From positions 62,001-126,000 of the forward strand of contig NZ_VYQF01000007.1 of the NCBI RefSeq assembly GCF_008710285.1: a stretch of DNA of 64,000 bases. The letters are read 5' to 3'. Under the pieces are notes generated by a model, which had not been told where the DNA came from, did no database searches, and saw only the letters and a list, made by a program, of their open reading frames with translations. Source of the DNA: Ginsengibacter hankyongi (GTDB lineage Bacteria > Bacteroidota > Bacteroidia > Chitinophagales > Chitinophagaceae). This document shows, in pieces, positions 16,118 through 25,477 of this stretch; positions within the stretch are counted from its first letter, which is position 1, and each line of letters opens with the position of its first letter. The translations under genes and the position numbers were made by a program.

Positions 16118-17254
16118 ATGGAAAGGCAGTTTAACTCTATAGAAGATTTGGTATTTAATAAATCATTCCGGGAGTGGATATTAAATAACGAAAGCAGCAA
16201 TGCCGTTTATTGGGAAAAATGGGTACTTGAAAATCCGGATAAAAAGGAAATTCTCAATCATTCTAAAGCTATCATGTATGCGCTATCTGTTAACCACAAT
16301 AAATTATCGGAAGAAGAAATTAGCACAGAAATAAATAAAATTCTTCAAAAATTAGATAATACTACCGACACAATACCTGTTGAGACTTTTTATGGTGATA
16401 AAAATATTATACCTATTAAACAATTCTTTTTACAAAGAAGATTGTGGGTAGGGGCGGCCGCAATCTTATTAATTTTTTTCCTTTCATTATACACAATATT
16501 TTATAGGCATAATAATAAAATGGGAAATTCTGCTTATTATGAATTGCCCGATGGAAGTAATTCTACCGCATCTATTGAGCGGGTAAATAACTCAGACAGT
16601 GTACAGCAGGTGAATCTTTCTGAGGGAAGCAAAGTTTCATTATTTCCAAGGAGTAAACTTACTTTTTCTGAAGACTCTGCCGGTAGCAAAAGAGAAGTAT
16701 ATCTCACGGGTCAGGCATTTTTTCAGGTTGCCAAAAATCCATTAAAGCCCTTTTTTGTATTTACAAAAAACATGGTTACCAAAGTCCTTGGTACGAGTTT
16801 CTTGATAAGGGCTTACGATAATGATAAAGCGGCCTCTGTTGAAGTCAGAACCGGGAAAGTTTCTGTATATAAAAAAGAGAATTTTACAGATTCGAATATC
16901 AGATCCAAAAGATTAGATGGAATAATTGTGACACCCAATCAGAAGATGGTCTATGATTTTAAGAGCGATCAGTTAACCAAAACCATTATTGAAAAGCCAG
17001 TGCTGTTAGAACCTGCTGTTCAGAATAATTTCGTTTTTGATGGCACGCCGGTTAAAGATGTTTTTAAGTTATTAGAAGATGCATATGGTATAAGGATTAT
17101 GTATGATGATGATTTATTATCATCCTGTTCTCTTACTGCTACTTTTGGTAGTGAAGGCTTCTATGACAAAATAAGTCTTATCTGCAAAGCTATAAACGCT
17201 TCTTATGAAATAATTGATGGAAATATTTTTATAACATCCAAGGGCTGTAAATAA
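16118..17254 (+). CDS. FecR-family anti-sigma factor
   Basis: A 378-residue single-pass inner-membrane protein. The cytoplasmic N-terminus (1-107) has the helical FecR_N-type anti-sigma part, with the W-rich FREWILNN...VYWEKWVLENP. A membrane segment lies at about 109-128. The periplasmic FecR domain includes LSEGSKVSLFPRSKLTF, REVYLTGQAFFQVAKNPLKPFFVFT and VLGTSFLIRAYDNDKAASVEVRTGKVSVY. The C-terminal STN-like DUF4974 segment contains FDGTPVKDVFKLLEDAYGIRI. It relays receptor occupancy from the STN domain of the next gene's SusC to the sigma factor encoded 140 bases upstream. Confidence 0.95.
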   Translation: MERQFNSIEDLVFNKSFREWILNNESSNAVYWEKWVLENPDKKEILNHSKAIMYALSVNHNKLSEEEISTEINKILQKLDNTTDTIPVETFYGDKNIIPIKQFFLQRRLWVGAAAILLIFFLSLYTIFYRHNNKMGNSAYYELPDGSNSTASIERVNNSDSVQQVNLSEGSKVSLFPRSKLTFSEDSAGSKREVYLTGQAFFQVAKNPLKPFFVFTKNMVTKVLGTSFLIRAYDNDKAASVEVRTGKVSVYKKENFTDSNIRSKRLDGIIVTPNQKMVYDFKSDQLTKTIIEKPVLLEPAVQNNFVFDGTPVKDVFKLLEDAYGIRIMYDDDLLSSCSLTATFGSEGFYDKISLICKAINASYEIIDGNIFITSKGCK

Positions 17255-17310
17255 TTTAAATAACTCTAAATAAATAATTATGATAAAAATATAAACAGGA
17301 TAAAAAGCAA

Positions 17311-17382
17311 AAGCTGACAATGTTTGCGCATTGGCAGCTTTCGATGAACCCGCCACAAAAATGACTAATCTCCAAAGCGGGT
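17311..17382 (+). terminator. Two hairpins between fecR and susC (attenuator candidate)
   Basis: Hairpin 1 pairs AAGCTGaCAATG (17311-17322) with CATTGgCAGCTT (17329-17340), one mismatch, six-base loop. Hairpin 2 pairs ACCCGC (17348-17353) with GCGGGT (17377-17382) and is followed by GGTTTTG, a weak U-run. They sit in the 170-base gap before the SusC start at 17425. They may partially terminate fecR transcripts or stabilise the susC 5' end. Confidence 0.45.
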
Positions 17383-17424
17383 GGTTTTGACATTATTATT
17401 AAATCCCAAAACGATTACAAATTT

Positions 17425-20400
17425 ATGAAAAAAATTCTGACGAGATCAGTAGTGATTGGAATTATGAAATTTTCTATGCTTTCTACATTTTTGCTGTCAT
17501 TTGTATTATGCTCCTATGCTAAGTACGCAACTGGTCAAGATTTGCTGTTGAAAAAAATTACTCTTAAAATCAAATCTGAGAATATCAAAAGTGTTCTAAC
17601 GGAAATAGAAAAAAATTCAGAACTTAAATTTATGTATAGCCCGGAGCTTATAAATTCTTCACGGAAAGTATCTATATCAGCCAAAAATGAAGAAGTCTCC
17701 AAAATATTAAACCGTGTTCTTCAGCCATTAGGAATAAGGTATGAGGTGGTAAACAGTTACATTATATTAATCAGAAACAGGGAAGGGGATAGTTTATATA
17801 TACCCGAACTAAACAGTTTGTTTAATGAAAAAGTACTTCTTAAAGTAATCACAGGGAGTGTTTTAACAGAGGAAGGGCAACCGTTGCAGGGTGTTAGTGT
17901 TACTGCAAAGGGAACGCAGATAGGCACTTCCACAGACGCTAAAGGAAATTTTTCCCTCAATGTTGATGAATCTGCCACTACTCTGGTTTTCACTTATGTG
18001 GGTTACATAAGCAGTGAAGTTTCAATTGTAAACCGACAAACGGTAAGCATTGTACTTCATGCCGAAACAAAGGGCTTAAATGAGGTAGTGGTAATTGGCT
18101 ACGGAACCCAGAAAAAATCCAATTTGACAGGATCGGTATCTTCTATTTCAGAAAGGGATATAAAGGCAGTCGCCATTACATCACCTGACCAGGCTTTAGA
18201 AGGCAAGGCCCCTGGAGTACAGGTAACACAGAATTCTAGTGCTCCTGGTGGTGGAACCACGATCAGAATAAGAGGCGGTAATTCTATACAGGGAGGTAAT
18301 GAACCCTTATATGTAATTGATGGTGTTCCTGTTTATAATGATAATGGAAATAGCGGAGCGTCATTAAATGGCCTAAGTTCAATAAGTCCGGGTGATATAG
18401 CTTCAATTGAAATTCTAAAAGATGCTTCTGCAACCGCGATTTATGGTTCCAGGGGAGCAAATGGAGTTGTTTTAATTACTACTAAGAGAGGGAAGTCGGG
18501 CCAGGCAAATATTAATTTTGAGGTGTATCATGGTATTCAGAATGTCAGAAGGAAATATCCATTGTTAAACGGATCTGAGTTTGCCAAGTTGGTGAATGAA
18601 GCAAATACTAATGTTGGTAGTAATCCCGTATATACGCAGCAGCAAATTGATTCGATAGGAGTGGGCACCGACTGGCAAAATCAAATTTTCAGGACTGCCC
18701 CGATAAGCAATTATTATCTGTCGGCAAATGGAGGGGATGAAAAAACTCAATATGCAATTTCCGGAAGTTATTTTAAACAGGAAGGAATCGTTTTAAACTC
18801 TGATTTTGAAAGATCTTCTTTTCGATTAAATTTAGATAGAAAGCTAACTTCTAAACTTAAAGTTGGAAATAGTTTGACTTTCAGCCACTCAATGTCAAAC
18901 AGATCTAGCACCGATGGATTTTTAGGCTCACCAGGTCAGGTTATTTCCAATACACTCCAAATATCCCCTACAGTTCCAGTTTACAACTCCGACGGTAGTT
19001 ATACTTTGCAAAACATATCTGGCGGACAATTGACAGATAATCCGGTAGCATTAGCAAAGGATTCTAAGAGTCTAATAAATGTTAATAGAGTTTTAGGTAA
19101 TGTATATGGGGAATATGATATCATCCCTGGACTTAGATTAAAAGTATTAGTTGGAATAGATGGTGTCTTTCAAAAGGGTAACAACTATTTGCCTAAATCT
19201 GTTTTAAGTGGTTTTCAACAAGGAGGTTTGGCCTCTATTTCTAATACCCAAAGTATCTCCTGGTTAAATGAAAATACGCTTACTTATGATAAAGATTTTA
19301 ACGAAATACATCATCTTACCTTTTTAGCTGGCTATACGCAACAGGCCAACCGTACCGAATATAGTTATGCAGCTTCAAGAAATTTCATTAACGATAATCT
19401 TGGATACAATAACCTGGGGGCCGGTTCCGTGGCATTATCTCCAAATTCAGGTGTTGGAACCTGGGGCTTGACTTCTTATTTAGGCAGAATAAATTATGGC
19501 TATAAAGATAAATATCTCTTAACGCTCACAGGACGTGTAGATGGCTCTTCAAGATTTGGAGTAAACAATCGCTATGGCTTTTTCCCTTCGGGTGCCGCTG
19601 CCTGGCGCATGAATAAAGAAGATTTTATAAAAAATTTACACATTTTTAGTGATTTAAAGTTGAGAGTAAGTTATGGATTAACCGGTAACCAGGAAGGTAT
19701 TGGCAACTATCCTTCTCTAGCTCTTTTATCTGTTCAAAATTATGTGCTCGGAAATCAAATAAGCAGTGGTGTTGGTCCCTCTCAGATCGCGAACCCTGAT
19801 CTTAAATGGGAATCAACTTCTCAATCTGACGTAGGTCTGGACATCTCTTTCTTTAATAACAGGCTATCGCTGACAGCAGATGCTTATATAAAGCATACTA
19901 AAGATTTATTATTGAATATTACTATTCCAGGAACTTCAGGTTATTCCAGTGCGCTGAAAAATATAGGAGAAGTAGAAAACAAAGGAGTAGAATTCGGGAT
20001 AAATTCAGAAAATATAGCTGGCGCCTTTAAATGGACCACCGATTTTAATATTTCCTTTAATAAAAATACCGTTTTAAATATTGGCAATGTATCGCAAATT
20101 TTTGCTGGCCAGACAGCCAATATTGCCCAAAATGTAAGTTCCGGTATTATTGAAGTAGGAAAACCTTTAGGATCATTTTATGGATATGTAACGGATGGGG
20201 TTTTTCAAGCCAGCGATAAGATTGCCAGTTCTGCCCAACCAAGCGCTAAACCAGGCGACAGAAGGTATAAGGATCTGAACGGTGACAATAAAATCAATGA
20301 TAATGATCGTACCATCCTAGGCCAGGCACAACCAAAGTTTTTGGGAGGCATTACCAATAACTTTAGTTTCAAAGGTTTTGAGTTATCAGTATTTCTGCAG

Positions 20401-20826
20401 GGCGTTTATGGTAATAGTATTCTCAATGCCAACAGATTTGAACTGGAATACTTAAGTGGAACGACCAACCAAGATAGGGATATGCTAAACCGATGGACAC
20501 CAACTAATACGAATACTGATATTCCAAGGGCTTCTGTAAACAGACCAGCAAACGTAATTTCAAACAGGCAGGTAGAAGACGGCTCTTATTTAAGATTAAA
20601 AAATATCCAGTTAGCGTATAATCTTCCTGAGAACGCATTAAAATTAGCTAAAATAAGGTCTCTGAAAATATATGTAAGCGCACAAAATTACATAACCTGG
20701 ACCAGATACTCAGGATACGATCCTGAAGTTAACCGCTACGGGCAGGATAACGTTAGCCAGGGATTTGACTATGGAAGTTATCCGGCAGCAAAAACGATTT
20801 TATTTGGCCTCAATCTAGGCTTATAA
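17425..20826 (+). CDS. SusC-type TonB-linked receptor with STN signalling domain
   Basis: An 1133-residue outer-membrane protein. After the signal region (1-37) comes an STN domain (about 40-118: LKKITLKIKSENIKSVLTEIEKNSELKFMYS...SYIILI). A carboxypeptidase-like domain follows (VITGSVLTEEGQPLQGVSVTAKG, about 138-212), then the SusC plug (LNEVVVIGYGTQKKSNLTGSVSSI, EPLYVIDGVPVYND, IASIEILKDASATAIYGSRGANGVVLITTKRGK) and the barrel ending TILFGLNLGL. The STN domain makes it a transducer: substrate binding should signal to the FecR protein upstream. It pairs with the SusD encoded 67 bases downstream. The ligand is unknown; the locus encodes no glycosidase. Confidence 0.96.
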   Translation: MKKILTRSVVIGIMKFSMLSTFLLSFVLCSYAKYATGQDLLLKKITLKIKSENIKSVLTEIEKNSELKFMYSPELINSSRKVSISAKNEEVSKILNRVLQPLGIRYEVVNSYIILIRNREGDSLYIPELNSLFNEKVLLKVITGSVLTEEGQPLQGVSVTAKGTQIGTSTDAKGNFSLNVDESATTLVFTYVGYISSEVSIVNRQTVSIVLHAETKGLNEVVVIGYGTQKKSNLTGSVSSISERDIKAVAITSPDQALEGKAPGVQVTQNSSAPGGGTTIRIRGGNSIQGGNEPLYVIDGVPVYNDNGNSGASLNGLSSISPGDIASIEILKDASATAIYGSRGANGVVLITTKRGKSGQANINFEVYHGIQNVRRKYPLLNGSEFAKLVNEANTNVGSNPVYTQQQIDSIGVGTDWQNQIFRTAPISNYYLSANGGDEKTQYAISGSYFKQEGIVLNSDFERSSFRLNLDRKLTSKLKVGNSLTFSHSMSNRSSTDGFLGSPGQVISNTLQISPTVPVYNSDGSYTLQNISGGQLTDNPVALAKDSKSLINVNRVLGNVYGEYDIIPGLRLKVLVGIDGVFQKGNNYLPKSVLSGFQQGGLASISNTQSISWLNENTLTYDKDFNEIHHLTFLAGYTQQANRTEYSYAASRNFINDNLGYNNLGAGSVALSPNSGVGTWGLTSYLGRINYGYKDKYLLTLTGRVDGSSRFGVNNRYGFFPSGAAAWRMNKEDFIKNLHIFSDLKLRVSYGLTGNQEGIGNYPSLALLSVQNYVLGNQISSGVGPSQIANPDLKWESTSQSDVGLDISFFNNRLSLTADAYIKHTKDLLLNITIPGTSGYSSALKNIGEVENKGVEFGINSENIAGAFKWTTDFNISFNKNTVLNIGNVSQIFAGQTANIAQNVSSGIIEVGKPLGSFYGYVTDGVFQASDKIASSAQPSAKPGDRRYKDLNGDNKINDNDRTILGQAQPKFLGGITNNFSFKGFELSVFLQGVYGNSILNANRFELEYLSGTTNQDRDMLNRWTPTNTNTDIPRASVNRPANVISNRQVEDGSYLRLKNIQLAYNLPENALKLAKIRSLKIYVSAQNYITWTRYSGYDPEVNRYGQDNVSQGFDYGSYPAAKTILFGLNLGL

Positions 20827-20893
20827 ATAAAAGGTGCCATCAGACAATTCCTACATTAACAGTTAGAATACTAATAATCTAAACATTTGAATC

Positions 20894-22315
20894 ATGAAAC
20901 ATATTATAACCATATTATTCGTTGGTCTGATCTTTACTTCTTGCAGTAAAGTGTTGGATAAAAAGCCGGAAGCAGTATTTTCACCAGCTAATTTTTATAA
21001 AACTTCTGCAGATGGTATCGCTGCTGTAAGTGCCGTATATAGCCCTCTATTCTCACCTAATTTATACAACCAGGTGATGTGGGTTTTTCAGGACCAGAGC
21101 ACTGATGATGCTGAATGGGGCAACGGAAGAAATACTGCCAACCAGGCAAAAAACGATTTAGATAAATATACTTTTACCCCATCTACAGTTTATTTTTATG
21201 CCCTTTGGACAACCTGTTACCAAGCTATTAACCGTGCCAACACGGCCATTGACAATATCCCGGGAATTACTATGGATGCAACTCTAAAAAGCAGGTTAAT
21301 AGGAGAAGCCGCCTTCTTGAGAGCATTTTATTATTTCACATTAGTCAGGTTATACGGGAAAGTACCCCTTATAACCAAGGCAACTAAAGATTTATCCAAT
21401 TTAAATGTACCACGCAGCCCAGTTGATTCAGTTTATACTCAAATAATCAAAGATTTTACAGTCGCTGAAAATTCCTTGCCCTTAAGTTACTCCGGCACAG
21501 ATAAGGGAAGAGCCACAAAGGGCGCCGCAAAAGCGTTCGTGGCTTCCGTTTATTTAACACTGCAACAATGGGATAAGGCATCTGCTAAAGCAAAAGAAGT
21601 AATTGATCTGGAATCACAAGGAATTTATGGGCTATGGACTAATTATTCAGATGCATTCCTGGTTGCAAATAAAAACGGCAAAGAATCTATATTCGAAATC
21701 CAGGCGTTGGGAGGGGGTTTTGGGCAAGGTAGCTTTATGCAGGGATATATGCGGGCACCTTATGATCGGGGAGGCTATGGTGATGACCCTCCTACCAAAA
21801 ATATTTATGACTCTTATTCAACGTCAGATAAACGCCGTGATGTAAATCTAAAGTTATTTACCTCTCCACCTGCCCCTTCGAGTATTCTTTTTCCATGTTA
21901 CGTGGGTAAATATCAGGATCCTGGAGCTACTGCTAATGGTGAAGGGAATAATAACTACCCTATATTTCGGTATGCAGAGATTCTTCTTATTTATGCCGAA
22001 GCGTTGAATGAGCAAGGATCAAATAACCCGGATGCTTATGCGGCTATCAACAGAATTAGAAACAGAGCCGGGTTGAATGACCTTACACCAAATTTATCCC
22101 AGGGCCAATTCCGCGATTCTGTTTATCTTGAAAGGAGACTGGAGTTAGCTTTTGAAGGCCATCGTAGGTATGATTTGATCAGAACCGGAAAGTTGGCAGA
22201 AGCTGTGAATGCACAGAATCCAAGTATAATAATCAAACCCTATCAGGTTCTGTTTCCGATTCCTCAAAGTGAGAGAGATGCAAATCATATGCTGGACCAA
22301 AATCCGGGTTATTAA
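20894..22315 (+). CDS. SusD/RagB-type surface lipoprotein
   Basis: A 473-residue lipoprotein (lipobox IFTSC, Cys17) with standard SusD features: VLDKKPEAVFSPANFYKT at the N-terminus, TPR-like helices with CYQAINRANTAIDNIPGI and RLIGEAAFLRAFYYFTLVRLYGKVPLI, then RYAEILLIYAEALNEQG...INRIRNRAGL, and the C-terminal LERRLELAFEGHRRYDLIRTGK with LFPIPQSERDANHMLDQNPGY. It is expected to bind substrate on the cell surface over the SusC encoded 67 bases upstream. The SGNH hydrolase gene follows 69 bases downstream. Confidence 0.96.
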   Translation: MKHIITILFVGLIFTSCSKVLDKKPEAVFSPANFYKTSADGIAAVSAVYSPLFSPNLYNQVMWVFQDQSTDDAEWGNGRNTANQAKNDLDKYTFTPSTVYFYALWTTCYQAINRANTAIDNIPGITMDATLKSRLIGEAAFLRAFYYFTLVRLYGKVPLITKATKDLSNLNVPRSPVDSVYTQIIKDFTVAENSLPLSYSGTDKGRATKGAAKAFVASVYLTLQQWDKASAKAKEVIDLESQGIYGLWTNYSDAFLVANKNGKESIFEIQALGGGFGQGSFMQGYMRAPYDRGGYGDDPPTKNIYDSYSTSDKRRDVNLKLFTSPPAPSSILFPCYVGKYQDPGATANGEGNNNYPIFRYAEILLIYAEALNEQGSNNPDAYAAINRIRNRAGLNDLTPNLSQGQFRDSVYLERRLELAFEGHRRYDLIRTGKLAEAVNAQNPSIIIKPYQVLFPIPQSERDANHMLDQNPGY

Positions 22316-22384
22316 ATTTTAATATCCGCAATTGCTAATCAAAGACTTGTGGATGATTAGGTCATTTAAATAATATTTTACGTT

Positions 22385-23110
22385 ATGTTTTATTATCGAA
22401 ATATAAAAAGCGTCCTCATTTTTATAGGTATTTTAATGATTACTTGCTGCAAGAAAACCTATGCCCAGCAATCCGCTCAACCAATAGTAATTAATGCAGG
22501 AATCGGAGGAAATAATACAAAAGATCTGTTGGAAAGAATAGACAAAGATTGTTTGGCTTATAAGCCGGATTTGACAGTATTGATGGTGGGGACGAATGAT
22601 ATGAACAGCATGAAATATATACCCATCGAACAGTATGAAAAGAATCTTCGAAGGATCATTAATCTTATCCTGAAATCAAAATCACAGGTTTTAGTAATGA
22701 ATATCTTACCCAACTATGAACCTTACCTGCTAACCCGCCACCCAAGAAAATTTTATGGTGAAGAAGGGCCATCGGGAAGGATGGCCGAGGTAAATGCAGT
22801 TATAAAAAAAGTTGCGGCAGAAAAGAAAGTTTATTTTTTGGATATGCATCACATTTTTAATAAGGTTGGGAATATAGGTTTAGACAAAAGCAGCCTTATA
22901 CAAAACCAAGCCAATAGCAACAATACGGACGGTTTACATCCCACCCCGGAAGGATACCGGGTTATGGGAATCGTGGTCTATGAATATATTATGAATAAAA
23001 AATTGCCGCACCATAAGGTTGTTTGCTTTGGTGATAGTATTACTTATGGCGATGGAAGCATGGACAAAGAAAGTTATCCGGCGTATTTGAAAAAATTATT
23101 GAGCGAGTGA
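22385..23110 (+). CDS. SGNH/GDSL hydrolase with circularly permuted motif order
   Basis: A 241-residue exported protein (hydrophobic 9-20; ITCC at 19-22 could be a lipobox, or cleavage after TYA). The motif order is unusual: mature protein begins at block II (VINAGIGGNNT, 35-45), then block III GTND (69-72) and block V DGLHPTPEGY (D182, H185). Only then comes block I, KVVCFGDSITYGDGS (211-225, nucleophile S218), followed by YPAYLKKLLSE and the stop. In ordinary members GDS is at the N-terminus and YPAYL leads into VINAG, so this is an exact permutation. No second GDS exists upstream. The family cleaves esters, often acetyl groups on glycans. Gene lies between susD and an FAD oxidoreductase. 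Confidence 0.85.
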   Translation: MFYYRNIKSVLIFIGILMITCCKKTYAQQSAQPIVINAGIGGNNTKDLLERIDKDCLAYKPDLTVLMVGTNDMNSMKYIPIEQYEKNLRRIINLILKSKSQVLVMNILPNYEPYLLTRHPRKFYGEEGPSGRMAEVNAVIKKVAAEKKVYFLDMHHIFNKVGNIGLDKSSLIQNQANSNNTDGLHPTPEGYRVMGIVVYEYIMNKKLPHHKVVCFGDSITYGDGSMDKESYPAYLKKLLSE

Positions 23111-23226
23111 TTTAAAACAAGGGTAATAGATAGTCAATCAGATAATTAAAACAGGGGAGAAAAAACAAGCATTACGTTTATATCTATACCATAATTAAAA
23201 TATTTAATTTAAGATAGAAGTAATAC

Positions 23227-25224
23227 ATGAAGAAGAAAATTATCAATAGTATCATACTCTTATTACTATTTATTAGTAACGAAGGGCATGCTCAACAGGT
23301 TTATGATATAGTTGTATATGGTGCTACTTCCGGTGGTGTAATAGCGGCATACACCGCAAAGAAAGAAGGCAAGTCAGTTTTATTGATTGAGCCAGGTAAA
23401 CATGTAGGTGGGTTAACAACCGGTGGATTAGGATACACTGATATAGGAAATAAATATGCCATTACGGGCATTTCTAGGGATTTTTATCGCCGTATAGGGC
23501 AGCATTATGGAAAATTTGAACAGTGGATTTTTGAACCGCATGTGGCAGAACAAATTTTTCTTGGTTACCTGAAGTCTGCTAAAGTGAACGTACTGTACCA
23601 ACACCGGCTAGTATCCGTAAAAAAGAAGAGTGGTTTTATTAAAGAAATAACAATAGAAAATTCAGATAAACCGGGCAGGTCCTCCTATAAAATTATTAGA
23701 GCAACAATTTTTATTGATTGTTCTTATGAAGGCGACCTGATGGCGAAAGCAGGTGTATCCTACGTTACCGGGCGGGAAGCTAATAGCATGTACAATGAAA
23801 CTTACAATGGTGTTCAGTTACGCGAAAGACATCAGTTTCCTGATAGCATAGATCCATATAGAGTTCCCGGATATCCGCAAAGTGGTTTGCTGTGGGGTAT
23901 CAGTGCCGCACCGTTAGATTTTCAAGGGGCAGGCGATAAAAAAATACAAACCTATAATTTCAGGATCTGCCTTACTAATAACCCGTCGAACCGAATAACC
24001 ATCACAAAACCGAATGATTATAATGCCTCGCATTACGGATTGCTTTTGCGTTATCTGGAAAAAAAGCCTGCAAAAGATTTAGAGTCATTTTTGAACATTA
24101 ACTTATTACCTAACCATAAAACAGACATTAATAATAATGGTCCTTTCTCAACAGATATGATCGGGATGAATTATGCTTATCCTGCGGCCGATTATGCAAC
24201 CCGGGGGGAAATACAACAAGCCCATGAATCTTATACAAAAGGACTTTTGTATTTTATAGGGCACGATGAACGGATGCCTTTGCACTTACGTAAGTTGATG
24301 CTACAGTGGGGGTATCCAAAAGATGAATATACGAATAACGGAAACTTTTCTCCGCAAATGTATGTGCGTGAAGCGAGACGCATGAAAGGTGAATATGTGA
24401 TGACACAGGCCAATTGCGAATCTAAAGAAGTGGTGAGTGATGGTATTGGAATGGCTGCCTATACTATGGACTCACATAATTGCCAGCGAATTGTTGTAAA
24501 TGGCATGGTAAAAAATGAAGGTAACGTTGAAATTGGAGGTTTTGGGCCTTATCCCATTTCATATAGGTCAATCATACCTAAGGCAAATGAATGCAAAAAC
24601 TTACTAGTACCGGTTTGTTTATCTGCTACTCATATTGCTTATGGTTCTATCCGAATGGAGCCGGTTTTTATGGTGTTAAGCCAATCTGCGGCTATGGCTG
24701 CTGTGTTAGCATCTGATACTAAAAAAACGGTTCAGCAAATTGATATAAACAAACTGCGGCAAATACTTAAAACAAATCCCCTGGCAGATAATAGTACACC
24801 GGAAATATTGGTGGATAATGACGATGATGCGCACGTTGTAAAAACAGGTATTTGGTCCACTATTCACCAGAAATGTTATGGGCCTTCAGCATTTACTGCA
24901 GATGGCAAAACTGATTCAATAAAATCGGTACAGTTTATACCAACGATCGTCAAATCGGGTAAATATAAAGTGTATTCTTATTATCCAAAATTAGAGAATG
25001 AAACATCAGTGACCAGCATTATAGTTTTTGATGGAAAAACAAAAAAAGAAATAGTAGTAAGAGAATCAGATATTCAGGTGGAAGGACAGACTTCAGGTGA
25101 ATGGGTGGATTTGGGCACTTACAGTTTACCATCAGGAAAGAAATCACTTGTGGAGATCACAAACAAACACTCAGACGGTGTTGTCGTTGCGGATGCCATA
25201 TTATTTGTGCCCGAAAATAAATAA
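23227..25224 (+). CDS. FAD-dependent oxidoreductase with golvesin/xanthan-lyase-like C-terminal domain
   Basis: A 665-residue exported protein (signal peptide 1-22, ending GHAQ). The FAD_oxidored (PF12831-like) part has the dinucleotide fold VYDIVVYGATSGGVIAAYTA (25-44) and VLLIEPGKHVGGLTTGGLGY, plus IDCSYEGDLMAKAGVSYVTGRE, MYVREARRMKGEYVMT and HIAYGSIRMEPVFMVLSQSAA. The final ~140 residues (from about 525: ILVDNDDDAHVVKTGIWS) form a beta-sandwich like the golvesin/xanthan-lyase C-terminal domain, which may bind carbohydrate or cell surface. These enzymes occur in Bacteroidota SusCD loci; the reaction is not established. The paralogue at 25478 lacks the extra domain. Confidence 0.88.
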   Translation: MKKKIINSIILLLLFISNEGHAQQVYDIVVYGATSGGVIAAYTAKKEGKSVLLIEPGKHVGGLTTGGLGYTDIGNKYAITGISRDFYRRIGQHYGKFEQWIFEPHVAEQIFLGYLKSAKVNVLYQHRLVSVKKKSGFIKEITIENSDKPGRSSYKIIRATIFIDCSYEGDLMAKAGVSYVTGREANSMYNETYNGVQLRERHQFPDSIDPYRVPGYPQSGLLWGISAAPLDFQGAGDKKIQTYNFRICLTNNPSNRITITKPNDYNASHYGLLLRYLEKKPAKDLESFLNINLLPNHKTDINNNGPFSTDMIGMNYAYPAADYATRGEIQQAHESYTKGLLYFIGHDERMPLHLRKLMLQWGYPKDEYTNNGNFSPQMYVREARRMKGEYVMTQANCESKEVVSDGIGMAAYTMDSHNCQRIVVNGMVKNEGNVEIGGFGPYPISYRSIIPKANECKNLLVPVCLSATHIAYGSIRMEPVFMVLSQSAAMAAVLASDTKKTVQQIDINKLRQILKTNPLADNSTPEILVDNDDDAHVVKTGIWSTIHQKCYGPSAFTADGKTDSIKSVQFIPTIVKSGKYKVYSYYPKLENETSVTSIIVFDGKTKKEIVVRESDIQVEGQTSGEWVDLGTYSLPSGKKSLVEITNKHSDGVVVADAILFVPENK

Positions 25225-25228
25225 TGAG

Positions 25229-25357
25229 TTGTATCAAAATTTGAACATTAATAAAAAATTGCCACACCAACAGGTCGTTTGTTTTGGAGTCAGTATTACT
25301 AATGGAGACGGAAGTATAGACAAAGAAAGTTATCAGCCTTATCTGAAAAATTACTGA
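25229..25357 (+). pseudogene. Decayed copy of the SGNH block-I tail
   Basis: Directly after the first oxidoreductase a frame reads LYQNLNINKKLPHQQVVCFG then VSITNGDGSIDKESYQPYLK, matching the last ~43 residues of the upstream SGNH protein (YEYIMNKKLPHHKVVCFGDS...). The catalytic GDS has become GVS, and there is no start or signal. DNA runs such as aataaaaaattgcc and gacaaagaaagttatc are identical in both copies. The similarity continues through the leader into the signal peptide of the next gene, so it marks a segmental duplication. Confidence 0.8.
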
Positions 25358-25477
25358 GCAAATAACTGAAAGCAAAGTAAAATGAAAGTGGATAGGATAA
25401 TTAAGATTCATGGGGAAAGAACAAAGCTCCTCGCTTATATCACAAATTAAAATTTTCAATTAAGATAGAATTAATAC

